This document shows, piece after piece, positions 46,606 through 54,295 of a stretch of 64,000 bases of DNA. Location of the stretch: the NCBI RefSeq assembly GCF_001719165.1, contig NZ_CP017057.1:2480001-2544000 (forward strand), written 5' to 3'. A program made the translations under genes and the position numbers. The number at the start of each line of letters is the position of its first letter. Position 1 is the first letter of the stretch. This DNA comes from Erythrobacter litoralis. Its GTDB lineage: Bacteria; Pseudomonadota; Alphaproteobacteria; Sphingomonadales; Sphingomonadaceae. The notes below the pieces were generated by a model that saw only the letters and a list, made by a program, of their open reading frames with translations, searched no databases and was not told the DNA's origin.

Positions 46606-47577
46606 ATGAGTTTTTTCGAGACCCTGCTCATTACGGGCGTGATCTTCGGCGTCCTGCTGATCGGCTATCTCCTGCTCGATGGTGCGGGTGTGGGCAAGGC
46701 GCAGAAGCGCCGCGTCCAGGCGCTGCGCTATCGCCACTCCGAAAGCCTCGATGCCAAGGTCGAATCCCAGTTCAAGCGCGCAATCGCGGCACGCAAGCCC
46801 AAGCTCTACCGCAAGGCGGGCGCCGGCTCGAGGCTCGAGGCACTCGAAGGGCGGCTCGACCGGACCGGCAAGGGCTGGAGCCTGTCGCAATATCTCTATT
46901 CCAGTCTCGGCCTGTGGATCGCGGTCGCGGTGATCATCTTTATCCAGAGCGGGGCGTTGCTGCTCTCGCTCGGCGTCGGCCTGCTGGTGGGCGCCGGCAT
47001 CCCGCACATGGTGGTAGGCTTCTTCATCAAGAGGCGCACCAACGCGTTCAACGCCAAGTTCCCCGACGGGATCGAGCTGCTCGTGCGTGGGCTTCGCTCG
47101 GGGCTCCCGGTGACCGAGACGCTCGGCGTGGTCGCGCAGGAAGTGCCCGGCCCGGTGGGCGAGGAATTCAAGGGCATCACCGAACGCATCAAGATCGGCA
47201 AGACGATGGAGGACGCGCTCCAAGACACCGCCGACAGGCTCGATATCCCGGAATTCAACTTCTTCTGCATCACGCTCGCGATCCAGCGCGAAACGGGGGG
47301 CAACCTCGCCGAGACGCTGTCGAACCTTGCCGACGTGCTGCGCAAGCGTGCCCAGATGAAGCTCAAGATCAAGGCGATGAGTTCCGAATCCAAGGCGTCG
47401 GCCTACATCGTCGGTTCGCTTCCCTTCATCGTGTTCGCCATGATCTTCTGGATCAATCCGGAATATATCGGCGGCTTTTTCACCGATGACCGTCTGATCG
47501 TCGCCGGGCTCGGCGGGTTCACGTGGATGGGCATTGGTGCCTTCGTCATGGCCAAGATGGTCAGCTTCGAAATCTAA
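46606..47577 (+). CDS. tadB: Tad pilus inner membrane protein TadB (T2SS GspF family)
   Basis: A 323-residue polytopic protein with a GspF domain: 'PDGIELLVRGLRSGLPVTET' near residue 150, 'DTADRLDIPEFNFFCITLAI' and 'ETGGNLAETLSNLADVLRKR'. Membrane helices lie near the N-terminus, around residues 100-140 and at the C-terminus. It forms the inner membrane platform with TadC and the CpaF motor. A CAGGAG site precedes the ATG. Confidence 0.94.
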   Translation: MSFFETLLITGVIFGVLLIGYLLLDGAGVGKAQKRRVQALRYRHSESLDAKVESQFKRAIAARKPKLYRKAGAGSRLEALEGRLDRTGKGWSLSQYLYSSLGLWIAVAVIIFIQSGALLLSLGVGLLVGAGIPHMVVGFFIKRRTNAFNAKFPDGIELLVRGLRSGLPVTETLGVVAQEVPGPVGEEFKGITERIKIGKTMEDALQDTADRLDIPEFNFFCITLAIQRETGGNLAETLSNLADVLRKRAQMKLKIKAMSSESKASAYIVGSLPFIVFAMIFWINPEYIGGFFTDDRLIVAGLGGFTWMGIGAFVMAKMVSFEI

Positions 47578-47597
47578 TCTATCCGGGAAACAGAACC

Positions 47598-48590
47598 ATG
47601 CTGAACCAACCCCCCGGACCCACCCTGCTCGGCTTCGACGTCGTGCTCGTCGGCTCCATCCTCGCCGGGATCGCGGCGCTCGCCGTGCTCGTCGCGATCT
47701 ACAGCGCGGTGACGATCAAGGACCCGATGGCGAAGCGCGTGAAGGCGCTCAATTCGCGGCGCGAGGAGCTGAAGGCGGGCATCGTCACAAGCAGCGCCAA
47801 GAAGCGCGCCAGCCTCGTTCGGCGGACCGATACGACCGACAAGGTCAAGGACCAGCTCAGCCGGATGAAGGTCCTGCAGCAGAGCCAGGTCGAAGCGGTT
47901 CAGCAGAAGCTCGCCTATGCCGGCTACCGCAACAAGGAACTGGCCGTCCTCATTATCGGCCTGCGCGCGGTGCTGCCGATCGTGTTCGGGTCTGTCGGCT
48001 TGCTCGTGTTCTATTGGGCCAACTATTTCGACAACGGCCCGTTCATGCAGCTCATGGGCTTCGCGGCTACCGTTCTGCTCGGCTACAAGGGCCCGGAACT
48101 TTATCTCAGCAACAAGGCGTCGAAGCGCACGGCAGAAATCCAGAAGGGCCTGCCCGACGCGCTCGACCTGCTCGTCATCTGCGCCGAGGCCGGTTTGACC
48201 GTCGATGCCGCGTTCAACCGCGTGGCGAAGGAACTGGGCCGGGCCTATCCCGAACTCGGCGACGAATTCGCGCTGACCGCGATCGAGCTGTCGTTCCTCA
48301 ACGAACGCAAAACCGCGTTCAACAACCTCGCCTATCGCGTCAATCTCGACGCGGTGAAGGGCGTGGTGACGACCATGATCCAGACAGAGCGTTACGGCAC
48401 CCCGCTCGCTTCCGCGCTGCGCGTGCTCTCAGCCGAATTCCGCAACGAGCGCATGATGCGCGCCGAGGAAAAGGCAGCGCGCCTGCCGGCGATCATGACG
48501 GTGCCGCTGATCCTGTTCATCCTGCCGGTGCTGTTCATCGTCATTCTCGGACCGGCGGCCTGTTCGATCTCGGATGCGCTCATAAAATAG
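47598..48590 (+). CDS. tadC: Tad pilus inner membrane protein TadC (T2SS GspF family)
   Basis: A 330-residue partner of TadB. The GspF part is 'KGLPDALDLLVICAEAGLTV' near residue 180, then 'ELSFLNERKTAFNNLAYRV' and 'YGTPLASALRVLSAEFR', with a last membrane helix 'IMTVPLILFILPVLFIVIL'. The start at 47598 follows a GGGAAACAG stretch. It closes the operon; a 13-bp hairpin terminator follows. Confidence 0.94.
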   Translation: MLNQPPGPTLLGFDVVLVGSILAGIAALAVLVAIYSAVTIKDPMAKRVKALNSRREELKAGIVTSSAKKRASLVRRTDTTDKVKDQLSRMKVLQQSQVEAVQQKLAYAGYRNKELAVLIIGLRAVLPIVFGSVGLLVFYWANYFDNGPFMQLMGFAATVLLGYKGPELYLSNKASKRTAEIQKGLPDALDLLVICAEAGLTVDAAFNRVAKELGRAYPELGDEFALTAIELSFLNERKTAFNNLAYRVNLDAVKGVVTTMIQTERYGTPLASALRVLSAEFRNERMMRAEEKAARLPAIMTVPLILFILPVLFIVILGPAACSISDALIK

Positions 48591-48608
48591 GCGCACGATC
48601 CCAATCGA

Positions 48609-48650
48609 GAACCGGCCGGGCCCGCAAGAAGCGAGCCCGGCCGGTTCGCG
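48609..48650. terminator. Strong hairpin between tadC and the MarR gene
   Basis: A perfect 13-bp stem (GAACCGGCCGGGC with GCCCGGCCGGTTC) and 13-base loop lies between convergent genes. It lacks a long T run on the plus side (only GCGTTT), so it may terminate weakly or in both directions. Confidence 0.7.
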
Positions 48651-48673
48651 TTTGCGCGTTGCCTTCGGGGTTT

Positions 48674-49207
48674 TCAGACCGCGGGCGTTTCCACGGAGGT
48701 GTCTTCGGAAAGGGCGATGGCGCGTTCGTAGAGCCGCTGGAGCAGGCGCTTCACCTCCTTCTGCTCGGCAGGGGCGAGCCCCTCGAACAGCTCGGCCTCC
48801 GTCGCAAGCGCGAGCGGCATGATCTCGGCATGGACCGCCCGGCCCTCCGCCGTCAGCTCCAGGATGTGCGAGCGTCCGTCCGCCTCGTTCGCGGCGCGCG
48901 CGATTAGGCCACGTTCCTCCAGCACCTTGCACGCCCTGTTGACCGCGACCTTGTCCATCAATGTCGCGCGGGTGAGGTCGCGCTGCGTGCGCCCCTCGCG
49001 CCCCGTCCCGTTCGCCGTGTCGCCCAGCACCGCCATCACCCGCCATTCGGGGATCTTGAGCCCGAAGCGCTTGCGATAACGCTCCGCGATCAGGCTGCTG
49101 ACCGCATTCGAGGCGAGCGAGAGGCGGTAGGGCAGGAAGCCGCCGAGCCCCCAGGGTTGGTCGGTCTCAGTCGTGGCGGGCGCATCGGCGCTAAAGATTT
49201 GTGTCAT
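48674..49207 (-). CDS. MarR family transcriptional regulator
   Basis: A 177-residue winged-helix regulator. The DNA-binding part is around residues 55-120: 'PEWRVMAVLGD', 'TQRDLTRATLMDKVAVNRAC' and the wing 'ANEADGRSHILELTAEGR'. It lies 62 bases downstream of the crotonase gene on the same strand. A GTTTC-TAGT-GAAAC inverted repeat 8 bases before its start is a likely own operator. The ligand is unknown; acyl-CoA or an aromatic acid would fit the neighbours. Confidence 0.92.
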   Translation of the reverse strand: MTQIFSADAPATTETDQPWGLGGFLPYRLSLASNAVSSLIAERYRKRFGLKIPEWRVMAVLGDTANGTGREGRTQRDLTRATLMDKVAVNRACKVLEERGLIARAANEADGRSHILELTAEGRAVHAEIMPLALATEAELFEGLAPAEQKEVKRLLQRLYERAIALSEDTSVETPAV

Positions 49208-49214
49208 GCCGGTT

Positions 49215-49228
49215 AGTTTCTAGTGAAA
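49215..49228 (-). promoter_or_regulatory. Candidate MarR operator and promoter
   Basis: The inverted repeat GTTTC-TAGT-GAAAC lies 8 bases upstream of the MarR start. On the minus strand a TTGCAT (-35-like) lies 16 bases before TAGAAA (-10-like), which falls inside the repeat. This is the usual plan for an autorepressed MarR gene. Confidence 0.5.
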
Positions 49229-49268
49229 CCAGTGCGTCATGCAAGTGTCATGTCGCGCAGCCCCGCGC

Positions 49269-50141
49269 TCACTCGTAGGTGCGCTCCTCCCACCAGGGGT
49301 AGAAATCGGGCATGTCCTCGCTGACCCTACCGGGATAGACCGGGCGGCGTTTGTCGAGGAAGCTCGCTATCCCCTCCTTCGCATCGGCCCCGCGCGAAAG
49401 GCGGTAGATCGCGCGGGAATCGATCTTGTGCGCCTCCATCGGATGATCCGCGCTCATCAGCCGCCACATCATCGCCCGCGTCATCGCGACCGAAATGGCC
49501 GAGGTGTTCTCGGCGATCTCGCTTGCGAGGTCCTTCGCCGCAAACATAAGGTCGGCCGGCGCATGGACCGACCGCACCAGACCCCCCGCCTTGGCCTCGG
49601 CGGCATCGAACACCCGGCCCGAATAGCACCATTCGAGCGCTTGCGAGATGCCGACAATGCGCGGCAGGAACCAGCTTGAAGCGGCTTCGGGCACGATCCC
49701 GCGCCTCGCGAAGACGAAGCCGTAGCGAGCGGTCTCGCTTGCTAGGCGAATGTCCATGGCAAGCTGCATCGTCGCGCCGACGCCAACCGCGACCCCGTTG
49801 CAGGCCGAGATCAGCGGCTTTTTCGATTCGAACAGGCGCAGCGTAAGCAGGCCCCCGCCGTCGCGCACGCGGCTGTCGGACAGGTCCTTGACCTCCTCGC
49901 CGCTGGAAAAGACCTGGCCTCCGCCCTCGGGTGTGAGATCGGCACCGGCGCAGAATGCCTTTTCGCCGCTGCCCGTAAAGATCACCGCGCGCACTTTGTC
50001 GTCGGCATCTATATCGTCCATCGCGGCGATGATCTCAGCCCCCATCGTGCCGGTATAGGCGTTCATCTTTTCTGGGCGATCGAGGGTGATGGTGGCGATG
50101 CCGTCGGCCTTTTCGACCGTTATCTGGGTGGGATTGGTCAT
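49269..50141 (-). CDS. Enoyl-CoA hydratase/isomerase family protein (crotonase)
   Basis: A 290-residue crotonase-fold enzyme. The oxyanion-hole strands are 'EKAFCAGADLTPEGGG' (near residue 66) and 'SACNGVAVGVGATMQLAMDI' (near residue 107). 'FARRGIVPEAASSWFLPRIV' supplies the acidic residue of hydratases. The exact acyl-CoA substrate is open. The start ATG at 50141 has GGAG at suitable spacing; a GTG three codons earlier is too close to that site. Confidence 0.93.
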   Translation of the reverse strand: MTNPTQITVEKADGIATITLDRPEKMNAYTGTMGAEIIAAMDDIDADDKVRAVIFTGSGEKAFCAGADLTPEGGGQVFSSGEEVKDLSDSRVRDGGGLLTLRLFESKKPLISACNGVAVGVGATMQLAMDIRLASETARYGFVFARRGIVPEAASSWFLPRIVGISQALEWCYSGRVFDAAEAKAGGLVRSVHAPADLMFAAKDLASEIAENTSAISVAMTRAMMWRLMSADHPMEAHKIDSRAIYRLSRGADAKEGIASFLDKRRPVYPGRVSEDMPDFYPWWEERTYE

Positions 50142-50236
50142 GGGTTGCACTCTCCTTCGGCGGTCACGATGGCACGGCTTTCGGCAAAGAAAAACCTGTC
50201 AGATTGGCCGGGGATGAAGAGCGGGTGAATATCGAT

Positions 50237-50249
50237 CCCAAAGTTTGGG
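50237..50249 (+). promoter_or_regulatory. Palindrome CCCAAAGTTTGGG, candidate enhancer site
   Basis: A perfect 6+1+6 inverted repeat lies about 87-100 bp upstream of the -24 element of the sigma-54 promoter at 50336. That is the usual distance for a bacterial enhancer-binding protein site. Part of it (AAGTTTGG) recurs directly at the promoter (50332-50338). Confidence 0.45.
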
Positions 50250-50335
50250 AAATTTTGCCGATCTTGCGCAAAGAGCCTTGGCCAGCACCTGCTGGTGAAC
50301 CGCCGAAAGTCAGGATTTCCGCCATTTCGCAAGTT

Positions 50336-50351
50336 TGGCACGGGCTGTGCA
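50336..50351 (+). promoter_or_regulatory. Sigma-54 (RpoN) promoter for the twin micropeptide genes
   Basis: The sequence TGGCACG-GGCT-GTGCA has the -24 GG and -12 GC exactly 10 bases apart and differs from the consensus TGGCACG-N4-TTGCA at one position. Transcription would start near 50362, giving a leader of about 55 bases with an AAGGAG site before the first peptide's ATG. The match is close and the position is intergenic, so it is unlikely to be chance. Confidence 0.75.
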
Positions 50352-50416
50352 GAGTCTTGGGCATGAAGCGGAACGACTTCCGCACCGAACCGAACCAAAG
50401 CCAAGGAGACCGACCC

Positions 50417-50530
50417 ATGTTGAACACCGATACCAGCCGCAACCTCTTCGCCGCCGCCATCTCGCTGGGCGTGAGCGCCATCCTCTTCGCCTATGCGATC
50501 ATCCCCGCCAGCCCTTCGCTGGTCGCCTGA
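50417..50530 (+). CDS. Hydrophobic micropeptide 1 (37 residues)
   Basis: A 37-residue peptide that I do not recognise. A polar start 'MLNTDTSRN' leads into one membrane-length helix (about residues 10-29, 'LFAAAISLGVSAILFAYAII') and a short tail 'PASPSLVA'. An AAGGAG site sits 8 bases before the ATG. It is 20/32 identical over an ungapped alignment with the next peptide, so the two are a tandem duplication. A single helix with a Pro-rich end would suit a small regulator or subunit in the inner membrane. It lies downstream of a sigma-54 promoter. Confidence 0.75.
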   Translation: MLNTDTSRNLFAAAISLGVSAILFAYAIIPASPSLVA

Positions 50531-50562
50531 TCCGCCGGGCCATTCACCAAAGGAATACCGCA

Positions 50563-50673
50563 ATGTTCGCCGTCACCAGCCAGACCCTGCTCGCCGCCGC
50601 CGTCTCGATCACGCTTTGTGCGATCCTGTTCGCTTATGCGATCGTCCCGGCCACACCGAATCTCGTCATCTGA
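50563..50673 (+). CDS. Hydrophobic micropeptide 2 (36 residues), paralogue of micropeptide 1
   Basis: A 36-residue peptide with a helix at about residues 8-27 ('TLLAAAVSITLCAILFAYAI') and the tail 'PATPNLVI'. It shares the block 'AILFAYAI' and the pattern PAxPxLV with its neighbour. An AAAGGA site precedes the ATG, and 32 bases separate the two frames. It has a single cysteine in the helix that the first copy lacks. It is followed by two hairpins, the second a clear terminator. The function is unknown. Confidence 0.75.
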   Translation: MFAVTSQTLLAAAVSITLCAILFAYAIVPATPNLVI

Positions 50674-50688
50674 TCCCCCGTCCCCCGC

Positions 50689-50726
50689 GCGGGACCCACC
50701 AGTCCCCCACCCCCACCGGGTCCCGC
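50689..50726 (+). other. Hairpin after the micropeptide genes
   Basis: A perfect 9-bp inverted repeat (GCGGGACCC with GGGTCCCGC) with a 20-base C-rich loop, 15 bases after the second stop. It has no T run and may stabilise the short transcript's 3' end. Confidence 0.5.
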
Positions 50727-50731
50727 AACCG

Positions 50732-50760
50732 AACCCCCGCCGCATCCCGGCGGGGGTTTT
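50732..50760 (+). terminator. Rho-independent terminator of the micropeptide unit
   Basis: A perfect 11-bp stem (AACCCCCGCCG with CGGCGGGGGTT), a 5-base loop and a run of four T. It closes a transcript of about 400 bases that starts at the sigma-54 promoter. Confidence 0.88.
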
Positions 50761-50828
50761 CGCTTGGCCCAGGGACTGCCGCCCGCGCCCACTCGGTGAC
50801 ATCGCGTCATCGCAACGGCGCCGACCGC

Positions 50829-51983
50829 TTACCGGGCAAGCCCGCGCTCGCGCCCGCGGCGATAGAGCCTGTTCATGAAGTCCTGGTCAAACAGGTCCTG
50901 ATCGCCTTGCTCGGCCTCGGGCCCGATGCTCTCGATATCGAGCACCAGCCCGGCCTCCTGCGCGTATTGCTTGAGGATCAGGATCTCGCCTTGGTCGGCC
51001 TGCTTGATCGCAGTGAACAGGGCGCGCTCCATGATCGAGAAGGCATCGGGCTTCACCACTTTGTGGACCGCGCCGAGCGCGCCGTTGTAAAGGACGGTAA
51101 GACGCGCATCGACCTTGGTCCCGTTGGCCTGGTCCTCGAACGCGACGGCCGGGGGGATGACGAGGATACTCGAAACCACTCCGCCATCGACATGCAGCTC
51201 GCTGAAGCGCTGCTGCCCGCTGGTGACGTCGATCAGGACCGGAGGGAAGAATCCCGGAATGCTGGCCGAAGCGAGCAGCACCTTGCGAAACAGGGCATAG
51301 CGTTCGGCGCTGTCGCTCGAAGCGATGGCTCCCATGTCCCATACCACGCCGCGCTGCGCGTCGAGATTGGCGGTCATCACCAGCAACCTGCGTCCGCCCG
51401 CATGCTCCTGCGCGACCCGGTCGATCACGGAAGTATCGGCATAGCGCTCGATCAGTTCGGCGAGCGGTTCGGTAGTCGCCAGCGCAGGCCCGCCCAGAAG
51501 ACCTTGGACGGAGCGCATGCGGTAGATCATGCGCGCATTGATCCCGGTATAGAGCTCTTCGAGACGGCTATCGTACTCCTCGCCGAGGAAGGCGAAGGGC
51601 GCAATCAGTGCGCCGGTGCTCACGCCCGAGACGATGTCGAATTCGGGCCGGGTTCCAGCTTCGCTCCACCCGCCGAGATAGCCTGCGGTGAAAGCGCCCT
51701 TGTCGGCGCCCGAGGAAATGGCGAGCATTTCGAGCCGCCCGGTGCTCCCGGTCTGCGCCCGCTGCGCTGCGGCCCGTGCGCGCCAGCCGTTCCAGGCGCT
51801 GGCTCTGCCGTCTTGCCAGAGCCGGGCGTTTTCGAACCCTGGGACGACGGCGCCGACCTGCGCGTCTGCGGAGACCTGCGGACGTTCGGGCAGCGCGCCG
51901 CAGGCCGACAGGGCCGCGGCGGCCACGACGCCCAACACCGTCCTTGCGAGGTGTGCGATCATGGCCTGCCCGCGATTGCGCAT
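50829..51983 (-). CDS. Patatin-like phospholipase, lipoprotein
   Basis: A 384-residue exported acyl hydrolase. The signal peptide ends in a lipobox 'LSACGA' near residues 25-30. The patatin dyad is Ser in 'VSGVSTGALIAPFAF' (GxSxG) and Asp in 'LHVDGGVVSS'. The oxyanion loop is 'AISSGADKGAFTAGYL'. It probably hydrolyses lipids at the outer membrane or in the periplasm. It stands between the micropeptide unit and the SDR/thiolase pair. Confidence 0.9.
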   Translation of the reverse strand: MRNRGQAMIAHLARTVLGVVAAAALSACGALPERPQVSADAQVGAVVPGFENARLWQDGRASAWNGWRARAAAQRAQTGSTGRLEMLAISSGADKGAFTAGYLGGWSEAGTRPEFDIVSGVSTGALIAPFAFLGEEYDSRLEELYTGINARMIYRMRSVQGLLGGPALATTEPLAELIERYADTSVIDRVAQEHAGGRRLLVMTANLDAQRGVVWDMGAIASSDSAERYALFRKVLLASASIPGFFPPVLIDVTSGQQRFSELHVDGGVVSSILVIPPAVAFEDQANGTKVDARLTVLYNGALGAVHKVVKPDAFSIMERALFTAIKQADQGEILILKQYAQEAGLVLDIESIGPEAEQGDQDLFDQDFMNRLYRRGRERGLAR

Positions 51984-52044
51984 CTGCGTCCCCCTGAATC
52001 GTCAGTACTTCCGTCTCCTAACGCATCGCACATCGAATCAAACG

Positions 52045-52075
52045 AAAAAGCCCGCCGGAATCGCTCCGGCGGGCT
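52045..52075 (-). terminator. Rho-independent terminator of the thiolase-SDR operon
   Basis: A perfect 11-bp stem (AGCCCGCCGGA with TCCGGCGGGCT), a 5-base loop and, read on the minus strand, a run of five T. It lies 65 bases after the SDR stop. Confidence 0.9.
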
Positions 52076-52139
52076 GTTCGTCTCCGGCAATGCCGGCGTT
52101 TCGCGGATCAGCGCGGAGGCATGCGGCCACCGCGAGCGA

Positions 52140-52925
52140 TCAACGAGGGGCCATGCGGATCGCGCCGTCGAGACGCACGTCCTCGCCGTTGAAATAGCCC
52201 GTCTCGATCATGCACATGGCGAGCTTGGCGTATTCCTCGGGCAGGCCGAGCCGCTTGGGGAACGGCACGGAGGCGGCGAGCGCTTCCTTCACCTGCGGCG
52301 GGGCGGCGTTCATCAGCGGGGTGTCGAAGATGCCGGGCAGGATCGTGTTCACCCGGATGCCTTCGCGCATCAGGTCGCGCGCGATGGGCAGCGTCATGCC
52401 GACGACCCCGCCCTTCGACGCCGAATAGGCGGCCTGGCCCATCTGACCGTCTTCCGCGGCGACGGAGGCGGTGTTGACGATCGCTCCGCGGTCGCCGTCC
52501 TCGGACAGCGGGTCCAGTGTCATCATGCCCGCGGCCGACTTGGCGATGCAGCGGAAGGTTCCGATGAGGTTGACCTGAATCACGAAATCGAAGGCCGAAA
52601 TCGGGAAATGCTTGATCTCGCCCGATTGCTTGTCGCGGCTGGCGGTCTTGATCGCGTTGCCGATGCCGGCGCAATTGACGAGGATGCGCTCCTGCCCGTG
52701 GGCTTCGCGCGCCTTGGCGAAGGCCGCATCGACGTCTTCATCCGAAGTCACGTTGACCTTGCAGAACACGCCGCCCAGTTCCTTGGCAGCCTTTTCCCCG
52801 TCCTCTTCCTTGAGGTCGAAGATCGCGACCTTGGCGCCCTTCGCGGCAAGCGCCCGGGCGGTGGCAAGACCGAGGCCCGAGGCACCGCCGGTGACGACGG
52901 CGGGGGTTTTTGCAGATACTTCCAT
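52140..52925 (-). CDS. SDR, 3-hydroxyacyl-CoA dehydrogenase type 2-like
   Basis: A 261-residue SDR close to the HSD17B10/type II 3-hydroxyacyl-CoA dehydrogenase group. It has 'VVTGGASGLGLATARALA' near residue 10, 'VNCAGIGNA', and the catalytic 'AAYSASKGGVVGMTLPIARD', then 'RVNTILPGIFDTPLM'. It would oxidise 3-hydroxyacyl-CoA with NAD. The thiolase gene lies 42 bases upstream on the same strand, so the pair can perform the last two beta-oxidation steps. Confidence 0.92.
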   Translation of the reverse strand: MEVSAKTPAVVTGGASGLGLATARALAAKGAKVAIFDLKEEDGEKAAKELGGVFCKVNVTSDEDVDAAFAKAREAHGQERILVNCAGIGNAIKTASRDKQSGEIKHFPISAFDFVIQVNLIGTFRCIAKSAAGMMTLDPLSEDGDRGAIVNTASVAAEDGQMGQAAYSASKGGVVGMTLPIARDLMREGIRVNTILPGIFDTPLMNAAPPQVKEALAASVPFPKRLGLPEEYAKLAMCMIETGYFNGEDVRLDGAIRMAPR

Positions 52926-52967
52926 TACTCTCTCCTGTCGGTCGGAAACCTGTTGTTCCTGAAACTC

Positions 52968-54137
52968 TTACACGGCCTCGACGATGGTCACGTTGGCGAC
53001 GCCGCCACCTTCGCACATCGTCTGCAGGCCGTATTTCTTGCCGTGCCGCTTCAGCGCGTGGACCAGCGTCGCCATCAGCTTGGTTCCGCTCGCGCCGAGC
53101 GGGTGGCCCAATGCGATCGCGCCGCCATGGACGTTCAATTTGTCCGGGTCGGCGCCAGTATGCTTCAGCCAGGCGAGCGGCACCGGGGCAAACGCCTCGT
53201 TCACCTCGTAGAGGTCGATGTCGTCGATCTTGAGCCCCGCGCGCTCGAGCGCCTTATCGGTTGCGAAGAGCGGTTCCTCAAGCATGATGACCGGATCGCC
53301 CGCCGTGACGGTCAGGTTGTGGATGCGCGCGATGGGCGTCAGACCATATTTCTTGAGCGCCTCTTCGGAGACGACCAGCACCGCGCTCGACCCGTCGCAG
53401 ATCTGCGAGGACGAGGCCGCGGTGATCTTGCCCTCGGGCGACAGGAGCTTGACGCCCGCGATCCCTTCGAGGGTCGCATCGAACCGGATGCCTTCGTCCA
53501 CGGTGTGCATCTCGGTACCCTCTGGGGTCTCGATCTCGATGGGAACGATTTCGTTTTCGAACGCGCCGGCCTGCGTCGCGGCGATCGCCTTTTCGTGGCT
53601 GGAAAGCGCGAAGCGGTCGAGATCGTCCTTGGAAAAGCCGTGCTTCTTGGCGATCATTTCGGCGCCCATGAACTGCGAGAACTGGATGCCGGGGAATTTC
53701 TCCTCGAGCCGGGGCGACTTGTAGTGGCCGAGGCCCTCCTTCATGTGGAGCGTCGCGTTCGAACCCATCGGCACGCGGCTCATGCTTTCGACGCCGCTCG
53801 CGATGACGACGTCCTGCGTGCCGCTCATCACCGCCTGCGCGGCGAACTGGATCGCCTGCTGCGAGGAGCCGCACTGACGGTCGATCGTCACCGCCGGGGT
53901 AGAATCCGGCAGGTTCGAGGCGAGCACGCCCATGCGAGCGACCTGCATCGCCTGTTCCCCCGCCTGCGTGACGCAGCCGGTGATGACATCGTCGACCGCA
54001 TTGGGGTCGATCCCGCTGCGGTCCACGATCGCGTCCAGCGACGCGGCGAGCAGATCGACCGGGTGCACCCCGGCCAGCCGCCCGCCGCGGCGGCCACCGG
54101 CCGTGCGGACGGCTTCGACGATATAGGCTGTGCTCAT
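52968..54137 (-). CDS. Acetyl-CoA C-acyltransferase (thiolase)
   Basis: A 389-residue thiolase. The nucleophilic Cys is in 'TIDRQCGSSQQAIQFAAQ' (near residue 91), the His in 'ALGHPLGASGTKLM' and the second Cys in 'TMCEGGGVANVTIVEA'. It is of the FadA/acetyl-CoA acetyltransferase type; whether it works in degradation or synthesis is open, but the SDR and crotonase nearby favour beta-oxidation. The 5' leader carries a tandem 13-base repeat just before the AAGGAGAGAG ribosome site. Confidence 0.95.
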   Translation of the reverse strand: MSTAYIVEAVRTAGGRRGGRLAGVHPVDLLAASLDAIVDRSGIDPNAVDDVITGCVTQAGEQAMQVARMGVLASNLPDSTPAVTIDRQCGSSQQAIQFAAQAVMSGTQDVVIASGVESMSRVPMGSNATLHMKEGLGHYKSPRLEEKFPGIQFSQFMGAEMIAKKHGFSKDDLDRFALSSHEKAIAATQAGAFENEIVPIEIETPEGTEMHTVDEGIRFDATLEGIAGVKLLSPEGKITAASSSQICDGSSAVLVVSEEALKKYGLTPIARIHNLTVTAGDPVIMLEEPLFATDKALERAGLKIDDIDLYEVNEAFAPVPLAWLKHTGADPDKLNVHGGAIALGHPLGASGTKLMATLVHALKRHGKKYGLQTMCEGGGVANVTIVEAV

Positions 54138-54149
54138 CTCTCTCTCCTT

Positions 54150-54175
54150 GTGATCCCGAAACGTGATCCCGAAAA
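54150..54175 (-). repeat. Tandem 13-base repeat in the thiolase leader
   Basis: GTGATCCCGAAAM occurs twice head to tail; read with the gene it is TTTCGGGATCAC twice, ending at the Shine-Dalgarno. The first copy is preceded by CAACCGGTT, which resembles an intergenic repeat that is widespread in alphaproteobacteria. Confidence 0.6.
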
Positions 54176-54295
54176 CCGGTTGCGGTTTGATACTCGCCTA
54201 TGGGACGCGCGAGCCGGAATCAAGCGGGCAAAATCGGGCGGCAAGGCGCCGCGAATGCCTTGCCAGCGGGGCGAGGGGCTGGCAGGCATCGCGGC

